14,106 bases of DNA, from assembly GCA_028825055.1 (NCBI GenBank), contig JAPKAW010000028.1, positions 1 to 14,106 of the forward strand. The letters run 5' to 3'. This stretch comes from Flavobacteriales bacterium (GTDB taxonomy: Bacteria; Bacteroidota; Bacteroidia; Flavobacteriales_D; Sanyastnellaceae). The translations under genes and the position numbers were made by a program. Shown here one piece after another: positions 1 through 7,601 of the stretch (position 1 is its first letter; every line of letters starts with the position of its first letter). The notes under the pieces were generated by a model. That model ran no database searches, was not told the origin of the DNA, and saw only the letters and a program-made list of their open reading frames with translations.

Positions 1-856
1 TGTCCCTGAGAACAACATGTCCCCAAGCTTCTCGCGGAGCTAAGGAGTCTAGCGGCAAAACCAAACTATCCCCTTGCAGAAACACACCATCTTGCCGGAC
101 CCAAGCGGTGCTACTTCCCAAGGTCCCTCCAAACCAACCAGAACGCGTGTATCCATTGTAAAGCCCTCGATCGCAGTGCATTTCTAATGATGAATCTTTA
201 GAATGAACGATGGATTTACCTAAAAACTCAATGCTTTCTTCAGATTGCAATAAGTGCAAGGAATCGGATAGAATTCGATCTTGGGCGTCGACGATAGACA
301 CCTCACCTCCAAGCATGAAAATCGCGAGGGCTTCCACCCATTTTCCCTGTTGAAAATCAATGCGAGTGCCCTCCTGAAGTAGCACACCTCCTTGGTCAAA
401 ATCAACCGTTCGTTGCTCCATGTTGTATTGCAATTTTGGAGCTAAAACTTCCCCGAGGCCGCCTTTCATTGCAACTTCCTCCGCACTTCGAGACCATGCC
501 TCAATGATTTGAAGGGTAGGATTCATTTGCATAACATCAGCGGTCATCGTGTTCTCCGCATCTTCCATCCGCACCCTTCCCATCGTTTTGAACCGCCCAT
601 CATCATAACGCCAAGCGCTATCGCAGTGGAGATAAACATCCTTGAATAGCAAGGTGACATCACCCACAAGTCGCTGAACATCAGGATGTAAAACGTCCCT
701 CAAAATCACATCCGCCTTTAATATCTTCACTCGCGGTGCCTGTCGCTCCGAATCCTGGGACGTTTGACCTAAAGCTAAAAAAGGCAGCACAAGTGCCAAC
801 AAAATCAGCAGGAGTGGCCCTTTCAAGCCATGAGTGATAAAAATATTGAATTTCAT
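1..856 (-). CDS. OstA-like (LptA-related) envelope protein, C-terminus cut by window edge
   Basis: Translation of the minus strand from the ATG at 856-854 is open to the window edge (285 codons, no stop), so this is a partial gene. Residues 1-30 look like a signal peptide: a short polar start, a hydrophobic run of Leu/Ile/Val, and a likely cleavage site after ALG, so the product is exported. The segment starting near residue 44 (LKADVILRDVLHPDVQRLVG, then DVYLHCDSAW and later DRILSDSL) has the repeating short beta-strand pattern of OstA/LptA-type proteins. It resembles the Bacteroidota 'OstA-like' family. Members of that superfamily bind or carry lipopolysaccharide between the membranes; this exact role here is inferred. 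The gene diverges from the tRNA-Leu gene. No clear Shine-Dalgarno sequence precedes it. Family call fairly sure; substrate unproven. Confidence 0.78.
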   Translation of the reverse strand, partial: MKFNIFITHGLKGPLLLILLALVLPFLALGQTSQDSERQAPRVKILKADVILRDVLHPDVQRLVGDVTLLFKDVYLHCDSAWRYDDGRFKTMGRVRMEDAENTMTADVMQMNPTLQIIEAWSRSAEEVAMKGGLGEVLAPKLQYNMEQRTVDFDQGGVLLQEGTRIDFQQGKWVEALAIFMLGGEVSIVDAQDRILSDSLHLLQSEESIEFLGKSIVHSKDSSLEMHCDRGLYNGYTRSGWFGGTLGSSTAWVRQDGVFLQGDSLVLPLDSLAPREAWGHVVLRD

Positions 857-867
857 CTGCCTGCAAG

Positions 868-898
868 TTCCATCGAAATAATTGGATTCCTACCTTTG
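868..898 (+). promoter_or_regulatory. Putative Bacteroidota-type promoter of tRNA-Leu (and tig)
   Basis: TACCTTTG at 891-898 matches the Bacteroidota -7 consensus TAnnTTTG exactly. A weak -33 element (TTC in place of TTG) lies at 868-870, 20 bases upstream. The predicted transcription start, about 5-7 bases after the box, falls near 903-905, giving a tRNA leader of about 11-13 bases. The same 8-base box stands before porX. The box is seen in the sequence; its use is inferred. Confidence 0.5.
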
Positions 899-903
899 TA
901 CTC

Positions 904-1009
904 CTTCTCAGGACTGCGGGTGTGGTGAAATTGGTAGACACGCTAGATTTAGGATCTAGTGCCGCAAGGTGTGTGGGTTCGAGTCCCTCCACCCGCACAG
1001 CCTGAGAAG
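904..1009. repeat. Perfect 9-bp inverted repeat bracketing the tRNA gene
   Basis: CTTCTCAGG at 904-912 and CCTGAGAAG at 1001-1009 are exact reverse complements. They sit 3 bases before and 3 bases after the mature tRNA. In a precursor RNA they could pair and extend the acceptor helix across a small internal loop (ACU against ACAG, the latter including the discriminator). The left arm begins at about the predicted transcription start. The arms are seen directly; pairing in the precursor is inferred. Confidence 0.6.
916..997 (+). tRNA. tRNA-Leu (anticodon UAG)
   Basis: An 82-base tRNA with a 7-bp acceptor stem (GCGGGTG at 916-922 with CACCCGC at 990-996) and discriminator A at 997. The anticodon arm is CTAGA-TTTAGGA-TCTAG, which puts TAG at positions 34-36, so it reads CUA and probably other CUN leucine codons. 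The long variable arm (TGCCGCAAGGTGT region) is typical of the class II tRNAs Leu, Ser and Tyr. The T arm contains GGTTCGAGTCC, with one U-U mismatch in its stem as I pair it. The 3' CCA is not encoded (the sequence after the discriminator is CAG), so it must be added by CCA-adding enzyme. It lies 84 bases upstream of tig with no terminator between them. Confidence 0.96.
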
Positions 1010-1036
1010 AAGCAACATACAATCACGGAATCAAGA

Positions 1037-1079
1037 ACGAATTTCAGTGCAGATTCGTACCTGACCAATCCCCACTGAA
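1037..1079 (+). other. Possible H-type pseudoknot in the tig 5' leader
   Basis: ACGAAT (1037-1042) can pair with ATTCGT (1053-1058). The loop of that hairpin contains TTCAGTG (1043-1049), which is the exact reverse complement of CACTGAA (1073-1079), two bases before the tig ATG. Together the two helices make an H-type pseudoknot, or alternatively two competing folds. The complementarities are exact, but short helices of this size arise by chance, so the function is only suggested. Confidence 0.3.
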
Positions 1080-1081
1080 CC

Positions 1082-2437
1082 ATGCAAATCAACCGGAACA
1101 ACATCGATGATTTGACCGCTACTTTGACCGTTACGGTTGAACCCAGTGACTATGAAACTCGCGTTGACAAGATCTTGAAGGATTATCGCAAGCAGTCGCA
1201 AATTCCTGGATTTCGAAAAGGAAAAGCGCCGATGGCTATGATTCGAAAGCAATATGCCACTCCCATTCTTGCGGATGAGATGAATAAGATCATTTCTGAG
1301 CATTTGGGCCAATATATTCAAGCAGAAAAGCTCGAGATTCTCGGCAATCCCATTCCGCAGACAAATACCGAGTCTTCAGGAGATTGGGAAAAGCCCAGCT
1401 CATTCACCTTTGCTTATGAAATTGGTTTAGCCCCTACCATTGATTTGACCTTTGGCAGAAGTGCAAAGTTCCCACGTCATATCATCAAAGTGGACAAGAA
1501 GGCGATTGAAGCGAGTGTGACCGATCACAAACGCCGACATGGTGCCATCAGCGAGCCGGAAGAGGCCAATGCCACTGATTTACTCATGGGCGCCTTTACC
1601 GAGCTAGGTCCAGACAGCATTCCTGTGGTAGACGGCATTGCAAATGACTCCAACATCGCTTTGGAGCACTTGGATGATCGAAAAACCAAGAAAAAACTTT
1701 TCGGTGCGAAGGTGGGAGACACCTTCGTGGTTGACCCGCACAAAGTCTCACACAACCACGATGACTTGGGGAAATTGCTCGGGATCACCCATGAACAAGC
1801 TCATGACATAAAAAGCATGTTCTCGTTTGAGGTCAAGGAAGTCAAACGGCTCGCGCCCCATGACAACGACCAAGCTCTTTGGGACAAAGTCTTGGGCAAA
1901 GACGTCGTGAGTTCTGAAAAGGATTTCCGCGAAAAAGTATCCGATGAACTGAGGCTACAATTCGATCGAGATGCTGAGTTTGTTTTCCGCCGTCGTTTTG
2001 CGGTGGATCTCATTGATCATATGAAAATTCAGATGCCCGATGCTTTCTTGAAGCGGTGGATTCAAATGTCCAATGAGAAACCACTTTCGGACGAGCAATT
2101 GGAAAAGGAATATCCCAATTACGCTGAATCCATGCGTTGGCAGTTATTGCAACAGGCGGTCATGAAGGATACCGACATGCGTGTTTCCACCGAAGAATTA
2201 GAAGAGGAAGCAAAACGCGTCATCGGTGCTCAGTATGCTCAATACGGGATGCCTCTGGAAGGAGAGATGTTGGACAACTTTGCGAAAAACGCACTGGCCA
2301 ACGAAGAAGAGCGTCGTCGCATCGCTGACCTCATCATTGAACGCAAGGTCGTCGACAACCTCAAGACCCGAGTCAATATCAAAGAAAAGCAGGTGAGCTA
2401 CGAAGATTTCGCGAAGCTTGCTGCTGCTGTTCGCTGA
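1082..2437 (+). CDS. tig: Trigger factor, ribosome-associated chaperone
   Basis: Trigger factor docks at the ribosome exit tunnel and shields nascent chains in the cytoplasm. The 451-residue product is close to the family length (E. coli has 432). The N-terminal ribosome-binding domain carries the signature IPGFRKGKAP at residues 41-50, within a typical start (MQINRNNIDD, then EPSDYETRVDKILKDYRKQS). The middle region, roughly 150-250, corresponds to the peptidyl-prolyl isomerase (FKBP-like) domain but looks divergent, as I recall for Bacteroidota members. The remainder is the helical substrate-binding C-terminal part, rich in Glu, Lys and Arg. The ATG at 1082 is the family start. No Shine-Dalgarno sequence precedes it. 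It is the first protein gene of the tig-clpP-clpX-mutS run and has no promoter of its own that I can see, so it may be transcribed with tRNA-Leu. Confidence 0.96.
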   Translation: MQINRNNIDDLTATLTVTVEPSDYETRVDKILKDYRKQSQIPGFRKGKAPMAMIRKQYATPILADEMNKIISEHLGQYIQAEKLEILGNPIPQTNTESSGDWEKPSSFTFAYEIGLAPTIDLTFGRSAKFPRHIIKVDKKAIEASVTDHKRRHGAISEPEEANATDLLMGAFTELGPDSIPVVDGIANDSNIALEHLDDRKTKKKLFGAKVGDTFVVDPHKVSHNHDDLGKLLGITHEQAHDIKSMFSFEVKEVKRLAPHDNDQALWDKVLGKDVVSSEKDFREKVSDELRLQFDRDAEFVFRRRFAVDLIDHMKIQMPDAFLKRWIQMSNEKPLSDEQLEKEYPNYAESMRWQLLQQAVMKDTDMRVSTEELEEEAKRVIGAQYAQYGMPLEGEMLDNFAKNALANEEERRRIADLIIERKVVDNLKTRVNIKEKQVSYEDFAKLAAAVR

Positions 2438-2505
2438 TGAATAATCCCGTTTTCTGGGTTTCTCAAGAGATTTGAAAGATCGCTGTGAATTTAACCGTGT
2501 ACAAA

Positions 2506-2541
2506 ATCCAAAAGTCTTTGGATAAAGTCACCGTTAGGTGA
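2506..2541 (+). other. Two tandem hairpins in the clpP leader
   Basis: The 129-base gap between tig and clpP contains ATCCAAA-AGTC-TTTGGAT (2506-2523), a perfect 7-bp stem with a tetraloop. Four bases later comes TCACC-GTTA-GGTGA (2528-2541), a perfect 5-bp stem with a tetraloop. Only a short TTTT at 2545-2548 follows, so this is not a convincing intrinsic terminator. It may be a leader structure or a weak attenuator before clpP. The folds are seen in the sequence; any role is inferred. Confidence 0.4.
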
Positions 2542-2566
2542 GGCTTTTGCAGTGTAATTTTGGAAC

Positions 2567-3244
2567 ATGACAGACCGCAATGAATTCCTGAAGTACGCAG
2601 CCCAAGACCGCGGACTCAGTAGCCAAACCGTGAGGGATTACATTTCTTTCGCCTATGGTGCCGACAACATGACCCGTACCGTAATTGAAGAGCGTCAAAT
2701 GCCGTTTCGTGAGGTAGACGTCTTTTCACGATTGATGGCCGATCGGATTATCTTTTTGGGAACTGCAATCGATGATTACATCGCCAATATCGTCCAAGCA
2801 CAGCTTCTCTTTTTAGAAAGTACAGACCCTACTAAGGACATCCAGATTTACATCAACTCTCCCGGAGGGTCGGTCTATGCTGGGCTGGGGATTTACGACA
2901 CCATGCAGTATATCCGTCCCGATGTCGCGACCATTTGCACAGGCATGGCGGCATCGATGGGCGCAGTGTTGTTATGTTCTGGAGCTGCTGGAAAACGTAC
3001 AGGATTGAAGCACAGCCGGGTTATGATTCACCAGCCACTTGGAGGGGCCAGTGGTCAGGCATCCGACATTGAGATCACAGCCAGAGAAATTCAGAAGCTG
3101 AAAAAAGAACTTTACGACATCATTGCAAGCCATTCGGGACAAACGTCCAAAAAGGTTTGGAACGATTCTGACCGAGACTACTGGATGATTGCCGCCGAAG
3201 CAAAGGAATACGGCATGATCGACGAAGTTCTTGAGCGCAAATAA
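2567..3244 (+). CDS. clpP: ATP-dependent Clp protease proteolytic subunit
   Basis: ClpP is the barrel-shaped serine peptidase that degrades proteins unfolded by Clp ATPases such as ClpX, encoded 27 bases downstream. The catalytic triad is intact: Ser130 in CTGMAASMG, His155 in MIHQPLGG and Asp204 in SDRDYW. The Asp-Arg pair 202-203 just before the catalytic Asp matches the known oligomerisation sensor. The substrate-groove segment YINSPGGSVYAGLGIYDT is at about 95-112. At 225 residues it is longer than the E. coli protein. The first 34 residues (before MTRTVIEERQMPF) are probably a propeptide; I recall a similar N-terminal segment in other Bacteroidota ClpP proteins, so I keep the ATG at 2567 rather than Met35. 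No Shine-Dalgarno sequence precedes it. Confidence 0.97.
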   Translation: MTDRNEFLKYAAQDRGLSSQTVRDYISFAYGADNMTRTVIEERQMPFREVDVFSRLMADRIIFLGTAIDDYIANIVQAQLLFLESTDPTKDIQIYINSPGGSVYAGLGIYDTMQYIRPDVATICTGMAASMGAVLLCSGAAGKRTGLKHSRVMIHQPLGGASGQASDIEITAREIQKLKKELYDIIASHSGQTSKKVWNDSDRDYWMIAAEAKEYGMIDEVLERK

Positions 3245-3271
3245 TGCAGCCCACATTCTTTTCGAATCATC

Positions 3272-4486
3272 ATGAGTGAACAGCCTATTAACTGCTCTTT
3301 TTGTGGCAGAAGCAAAGACGATGTTACCGTTCTAATAGCAGGGGTTACAGGCCATATCTGTGACCATTGTATTGAACAGGCAGAGAGCATCATTCGTGAG
3401 GAGCGTGTACAACAATCCACCGCACCCGATCTCAAACTAAAGCTGCCAGCTGAAATCAAGCAGCACCTCGATGAGTACATCATCGGACAAGACGATGCAA
3501 AGCGAACCATTAGCGTAGCCGTATACAACCACTACAAACGGTTGTCCTATACTCCCACAGGAGATGATGTGGAGATTGACAAGGCCAACGTAATCATGAT
3601 TGGTCAAACAGGCACCGGAAAAACGTTGATTGCGCGTTCTATAGCGCGCATGCTTGAGGTGCCTTTCTGCATTGCTGATGCAACTGTTTTGACAGAAGCC
3701 GGCTACGTTGGTGAAGACGTCGAAAGTGTTCTTTCCCGTCTGCTTCAGAGCGCCGATTTTGATGTAGAGCGTGCCGAACGCGGCATTGTGTTTATTGACG
3801 AAATCGACAAGATTGCACGCAAAAGTGACAATCCATCCATCACTCGCGACGTGAGCGGTGAGGGGGTTCAACAAGCCCTTTTAAAATTACTCGAAGGCGC
3901 AGAAGTCAGCGTTCCACCGCAAGGGGGACGCAAGCATCCTGAACAAAAGCTTATCAGCATCAACACCAAAAATATTCTGTTCATTTGTGGCGGGGCGTTT
4001 TCTGGAATAGAACAAATCATCGAACGCCGGATCAAGCGCTCGTCGATGGGGTATCAGCAAGACGGGATTTCGATTGAATCTGATGAAATCCTTCAATTTG
4101 TCGCCCCGGTAGACTTGAGAAGCTTCGGTTTAATCCCTGAATTGATTGGTCGATTTCCGGTCATTACGTACTTGCAAGAGTTAAGTCCTGAGGCATTGCG
4201 ACGCATTTTAGTTGAGCCCAAAAATGCTCTTTGCAAACAGTACATCCGGCTCTTCGAAATGGATGATATTGAATTGAAATTTGAAGGCTCTGGACTTGAT
4301 TACATGGTAGAAAAAGCTGTGGAATTCAAATTGGGAGCACGGGGATTGCGAAGTATCATGGAGGCCATTTTGAATGACGCGATGTTCGAAATGCCTGGAA
4401 CTGAAAACAAAACGTTGACGGTCAACCGCGCTTATGCGGAAAGCCGGTTCGACCAAGACACCCAAACTGGCCTTAAGGTGGCCTGA
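3272..4486 (+). CDS. clpX: ATP-dependent Clp protease ATP-binding subunit ClpX
   Basis: ClpX is an AAA+ unfoldase that recognises tagged substrates and threads them into ClpP. At 404 residues it is of normal length. An N-terminal zinc-binding domain has Cys8, Cys11, Cys30 and Cys33. Then come Walker A GQTGTGKT (111-118), the pore loop GYVG (144-147), Walker B IVFIDEIDK (172-180), the RKH loop (220-222) and the sensor-2 arginine in GARGLR (355-360). The ClpP-docking loop, IGF in E. coli, reads MGY here (259-261). From memory, GY at this place is usual in Bacteroidota and matches their own ClpP. It lies 27 bases after clpP and 8 bases before mutS, so the three are almost surely one operon. No Shine-Dalgarno sequence is seen before the ATG. 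Confidence 0.97.
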   Translation: MSEQPINCSFCGRSKDDVTVLIAGVTGHICDHCIEQAESIIREERVQQSTAPDLKLKLPAEIKQHLDEYIIGQDDAKRTISVAVYNHYKRLSYTPTGDDVEIDKANVIMIGQTGTGKTLIARSIARMLEVPFCIADATVLTEAGYVGEDVESVLSRLLQSADFDVERAERGIVFIDEIDKIARKSDNPSITRDVSGEGVQQALLKLLEGAEVSVPPQGGRKHPEQKLISINTKNILFICGGAFSGIEQIIERRIKRSSMGYQQDGISIESDEILQFVAPVDLRSFGLIPELIGRFPVITYLQELSPEALRRILVEPKNALCKQYIRLFEMDDIELKFEGSGLDYMVEKAVEFKLGARGLRSIMEAILNDAMFEMPGTENKTLTVNRAYAESRFDQDTQTGLKVA

Positions 4487-4494
4487 CCATTCAC

Positions 4495-7140
4495 ATGGCC
4501 AGGAAGGAAACACCCCTGATGCAGCAATACAACCGGGTAAAGACTAAATACCCGGACACCTTGCTGCTCTTTCGAGTGGGTGATTTCTATGAAACGTTTG
4601 GAGAAGATGCGATTACCGCATCCGGCGTACTCAACATCGTCTTAACCAAAAGGGGAAACGGCAGTGCTTCGGAAATCGAACTTGCAGGGTTTCCTTACCA
4701 TTCCTTGGACAATTACTTACCGCGATTGGTCCGTGCAGGGCACCGTGTTGCCGTGTGCGACCAGATTGAAGACCCCAAGCAAGCGGTTGGGCTTGTCAAA
4801 CGCGGTGTCACAGAACTGGTAACACCCGGGGTCTCTTACCATGATCAAGTTCTCCAATCATCGAGCAACAACTATTTGGCCGCAATTCACTGGTCCAAAA
4901 AGGGGTGTGGCGTTGCTATGCTTGATATTTCGACCGGAGATTTCAGCGCAGCCGAAGGGTCAGTCGATTTAATTGAAAGACTTCTTCGCGTCCATCAGCC
5001 CTCTGAATTGCTCTGCTCTAAACCCCTCGAATCAGAAATACGAAATCGATTCGGTGCGGATTGGCATCTCACCCGATTAGATGATTGGGTTTTTAAACAG
5101 GATTATGCGGTTGAACGCATCCACAATCAGTTTGAAAGCGGTTCCTTAAAAGGGTTTGGCTTGGCGAACTCAACACATGCAACCATCGCGGCTGGCGCCA
5201 TTCTGCATTACCTCGAGCACGCACAACATGACCGCCCCAAACATGTGCGTCACATCCGGAAACTGACTGAAGATGGAACCCTTTGGCTCGATCGGTTTAC
5301 CATCCGGAATTTAGAAATCCTCCAACCTTCGCACGAGGATGGTATGTCCTTAGTAAAAACGATGGACCGCACCGGGTCTCCAATGGGAGCTCGCTGTCTC
5401 CGCCGTTGGCTCGTTATGCCCCTCACCGACGTTTCTGCCATCGAACAACGTCACGAGGCCGTCGATGTTCTTTTACAAGAAGAGGAAATGCGGAGAGCGA
5501 TCAAAGGCTACTTGTCTTCCATGGGAGACCTAGAAAGACTGGCATCTAAGGCGAGTTCTGGCCGCATCAATCCACGTGAAATGGTGCAACTGAGGCATGG
5601 ACTTCGAAGCACACATGCCATTGCCGCCATTACAGAAGGACAAGAGTCACTCATCTCTTACTTGGAGCGTCTGACACCGTGTGATGCACTGCTTCGACGA
5701 TTGGAAGACGAATTGGAAGACGAGGCGCCTTTGTCTGTGAGCAAAGGAGCCGTGATCAAGCCGGGGGTCAATGAAGAGCTCGACGATCTGCGAAGATTGA
5801 AATACGACGCGAAAAGTGCATTGGATGCCATCTGCGACCGGGAGACAAAGCGAACAGGAATCTCATCGCTTAAAATTGACTACAACCACGTATTCGGATA
5901 CTACCTCGAAGTTCGGAACACCCACAAAGACAAAGTCCCTGAGGAGTGGATTCGCAAACAGACCTTAACCCAAGCTGAACGGTACATCACGGAAGAGCTT
6001 AAAGAACTCGAAACACGCATTTTAGATGCGCAAGAGCGCTCGGGACGGCTTGAGCAATCGTGTTACGAAAAGCTTGTCCATGCCGTCGGAGAAGACATTG
6101 CAGCATTGCAAGAAAACGCCCTCATCATGGGGCAACTGGATGTCCTTTCAAGCTTGGCGGAATTAGCCGACTCAGGCAGCTATGTGCGTCCAAGAATGCA
6201 TTTAGAGCACGGAATTCGCATTGCGCAAGGAAGACATCCGGTGATCGAACGTTCCCTTCCTCCTGGTGAATCGTACATCGCTAACGATGTCACGCTAGAC
6301 AGTGAGCATGCGCAAATCCTCATGATTACAGGACCCAACATGGCTGGTAAATCTGCCCTGTTGCGTCAAACAGCTATCATTAGCTTGATGGCACAGATGG
6401 GGTCATTTGTACCCGCTGCTTCTGCCGATTTGGGTGTGCTCGACCGGATTTTTACCCGCGTGGGCGCATCCGATAATATTTCTTCAGGAGAATCCACCTT
6501 CATGGTGGAGATGAATGAAACGGCTTCAATTCTCAATAATCTGACTTCCCGGAGTTTGATTCTATTGGATGAGATTGGACGAGGTACAAGTACCTATGAC
6601 GGGGTAAGTATCGCTTGGGCCATCGCTGAATTTCTTCATCAAAATCCCAACACGCGCCCACTAACCTTGTTCGCTACCCATTACCACGAGTTGAATGCGA
6701 TGCAAGATCGTTTTCCTCGCATTCGAAATTTTAATGTGAGCGTTCGCGAGGTCAATCAACAAATCGTTTTCTTAAGAAAGCTGGTCGCTGGAGGAAGCAA
6801 CCATTCCTTTGGAATTCATGTCGCCAAGTTAGCGGGCATGCCCAAGTCCATTGTACGCCGGTCTGAAGAAGTACTTCGAGAACTCGAAATCCGCCGAGCC
6901 GACTGGGACCAATCCACACAGACAGCTTCAGGACCAAAGGTTCAGCATGTCTCAATGCCGACGGCCTCCGATGTACAATTGAGCTTTTTCCAACTTGACG
7001 ACCCTGTTTTGGAACAAGTAAGAGAGCAGATTTTGGATTTAAATATTGATACGTTGACTCCATTGGATGCATTGCTCAAGTTGCATGAGATCAAGAAAGC
7101 CGTAAGTGGAGCGAGTAAACCCAATGAAGGGCTTGTTTGA
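4495..7140 (+). CDS. mutS: DNA mismatch repair protein MutS
   Basis: MutS scans DNA, binds mispairs and small loops, and with ATP starts mismatch repair through MutL. The 881-residue protein has the full MutS1 layout. The N-terminal mismatch-reading motif is GDFYETF with Phe31 and Glu33. Connector, lever and clamp regions follow, and then the ATPase: Walker A GPNMAGKS (613-620), the signature GESTFMVEM near 665, Walker B LLDEIGRGTSTYDG with Asp692 and Glu693, and FATHYHEL (726-733). Near the C-terminus QLSFF is a candidate sliding-clamp binding motif, followed by the ending LTPLDALLKLHEIKK typical of the family. It starts 8 bases after clpX and is followed 9 bases later by an unknown gene, so it is read as part of the quality-control operon. 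MutL is not in the window. Confidence 0.97.
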   Translation: MARKETPLMQQYNRVKTKYPDTLLLFRVGDFYETFGEDAITASGVLNIVLTKRGNGSASEIELAGFPYHSLDNYLPRLVRAGHRVAVCDQIEDPKQAVGLVKRGVTELVTPGVSYHDQVLQSSSNNYLAAIHWSKKGCGVAMLDISTGDFSAAEGSVDLIERLLRVHQPSELLCSKPLESEIRNRFGADWHLTRLDDWVFKQDYAVERIHNQFESGSLKGFGLANSTHATIAAGAILHYLEHAQHDRPKHVRHIRKLTEDGTLWLDRFTIRNLEILQPSHEDGMSLVKTMDRTGSPMGARCLRRWLVMPLTDVSAIEQRHEAVDVLLQEEEMRRAIKGYLSSMGDLERLASKASSGRINPREMVQLRHGLRSTHAIAAITEGQESLISYLERLTPCDALLRRLEDELEDEAPLSVSKGAVIKPGVNEELDDLRRLKYDAKSALDAICDRETKRTGISSLKIDYNHVFGYYLEVRNTHKDKVPEEWIRKQTLTQAERYITEELKELETRILDAQERSGRLEQSCYEKLVHAVGEDIAALQENALIMGQLDVLSSLAELADSGSYVRPRMHLEHGIRIAQGRHPVIERSLPPGESYIANDVTLDSEHAQILMITGPNMAGKSALLRQTAIISLMAQMGSFVPAASADLGVLDRIFTRVGASDNISSGESTFMVEMNETASILNNLTSRSLILLDEIGRGTSTYDGVSIAWAIAEFLHQNPNTRPLTLFATHYHELNAMQDRFPRIRNFNVSVREVNQQIVFLRKLVAGGSNHSFGIHVAKLAGMPKSIVRRSEEVLRELEIRRADWDQSTQTASGPKVQHVSMPTASDVQLSFFQLDDPVLEQVREQILDLNIDTLTPLDALLKLHEIKKAVSGASKPNEGLV

Positions 7141-7149
7141 ATCACAGCC

Positions 7150-7575
7150 ATGAATTCAAGAGATCAATTGACCGGCAGAATCATTGCTGGTGGTGACCAA
7201 ACGCCCTTAGATGACCATTCGAGTAAGTGCATTCTTTCCAGAGGCTGCGACCCTGAAATGGGCCGACGCGCCATGGAGTTCTTGCCCCCACTGTTGGGAA
7301 ACCCTAAGATGATATCCGTTACCAATGACGATGATTTCATCATGGAATTACAGCGAAAAGAGTGGGCCGTGGTTCTCTTTGCCCCTGGAGCTTGCCGCTA
7401 TGACGCGATTGAAGCTCCCATTCCAGGAAGCAGTGCATTAACGCAAGGGTGGCGACTCGAAGACTATCGAAAGTTGGTCAGGAAACACCAGGGTGAAAAG
7501 ATCCAAATTGTTGAAACCACCGATGAAGGTGAAATCGTCCCTCGCTTGTTACAAGCCCTAGGAAATATCACGTAA
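7150..7575 (+). CDS. Hypothetical protein downstream of mutS
   Basis: I do not recognise this 141-residue protein. It begins 9 bases after the mutS stop, on the same strand, so it is probably the last gene of that operon. The first 40 residues are polar and hold two cysteines (RGCDPEMGRRAMEF and a Cys slightly earlier). They are followed by an alternating pattern: ISVTNDDDFIMELQRKEWAV, then VVLFAPGACRYDA (a hydrophobic strand and a glycine turn with a third Cys), then a helix WRLEDYRKLVRKHQ, a strand KIQIVETT and a final helix PRLLQALG. This suggests a small soluble alpha/beta domain with no signal peptide and no membrane segment. The strand-turn with PGAC faintly recalls thioredoxin-like folds, but there is no CxxC. 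A later start at Met37 (MGRRAMEF) is possible. Codon use looks like that of its neighbours. Confidence 0.75.
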   Translation: MNSRDQLTGRIIAGGDQTPLDDHSSKCILSRGCDPEMGRRAMEFLPPLLGNPKMISVTNDDDFIMELQRKEWAVVLFAPGACRYDAIEAPIPGSSALTQGWRLEDYRKLVRKHQGEKIQIVETTDEGEIVPRLLQALGNIT

Positions 7576-7584
7576 CAACGTGAT
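7567..7584 (+). terminator. Small hairpin over the stop codon of the post-mutS gene (weak terminator candidate)
   Basis: ATCACGT (7567-7573) and ACGTGAT (7578-7584) form a perfect 7-bp stem with a 4-base loop that spans the TAA stop at 7573-7575. It lies in the short gap between two convergent genes, where a terminator is expected. No U-tract follows on either strand, so intrinsic termination is doubtful. Confidence 0.3.
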
Positions 7585-7601
7585 CGCTTGTGCACATTCC
7601 G

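Noticed and set aside
681..1022. Minus-strand open frame overlapping the OstA-like start and the tRNA
   Set aside because: It runs across the tRNA gene and a different frame of the OstA-like gene; its product resembles nothing and is explained by chance.
2555..2562. TAATTTTG, a match to TAnnTTTG just before clpP
   Set aside because: A start about 6 bases downstream would fall on or after the clpP ATG, and no -33 element lies at the right distance.
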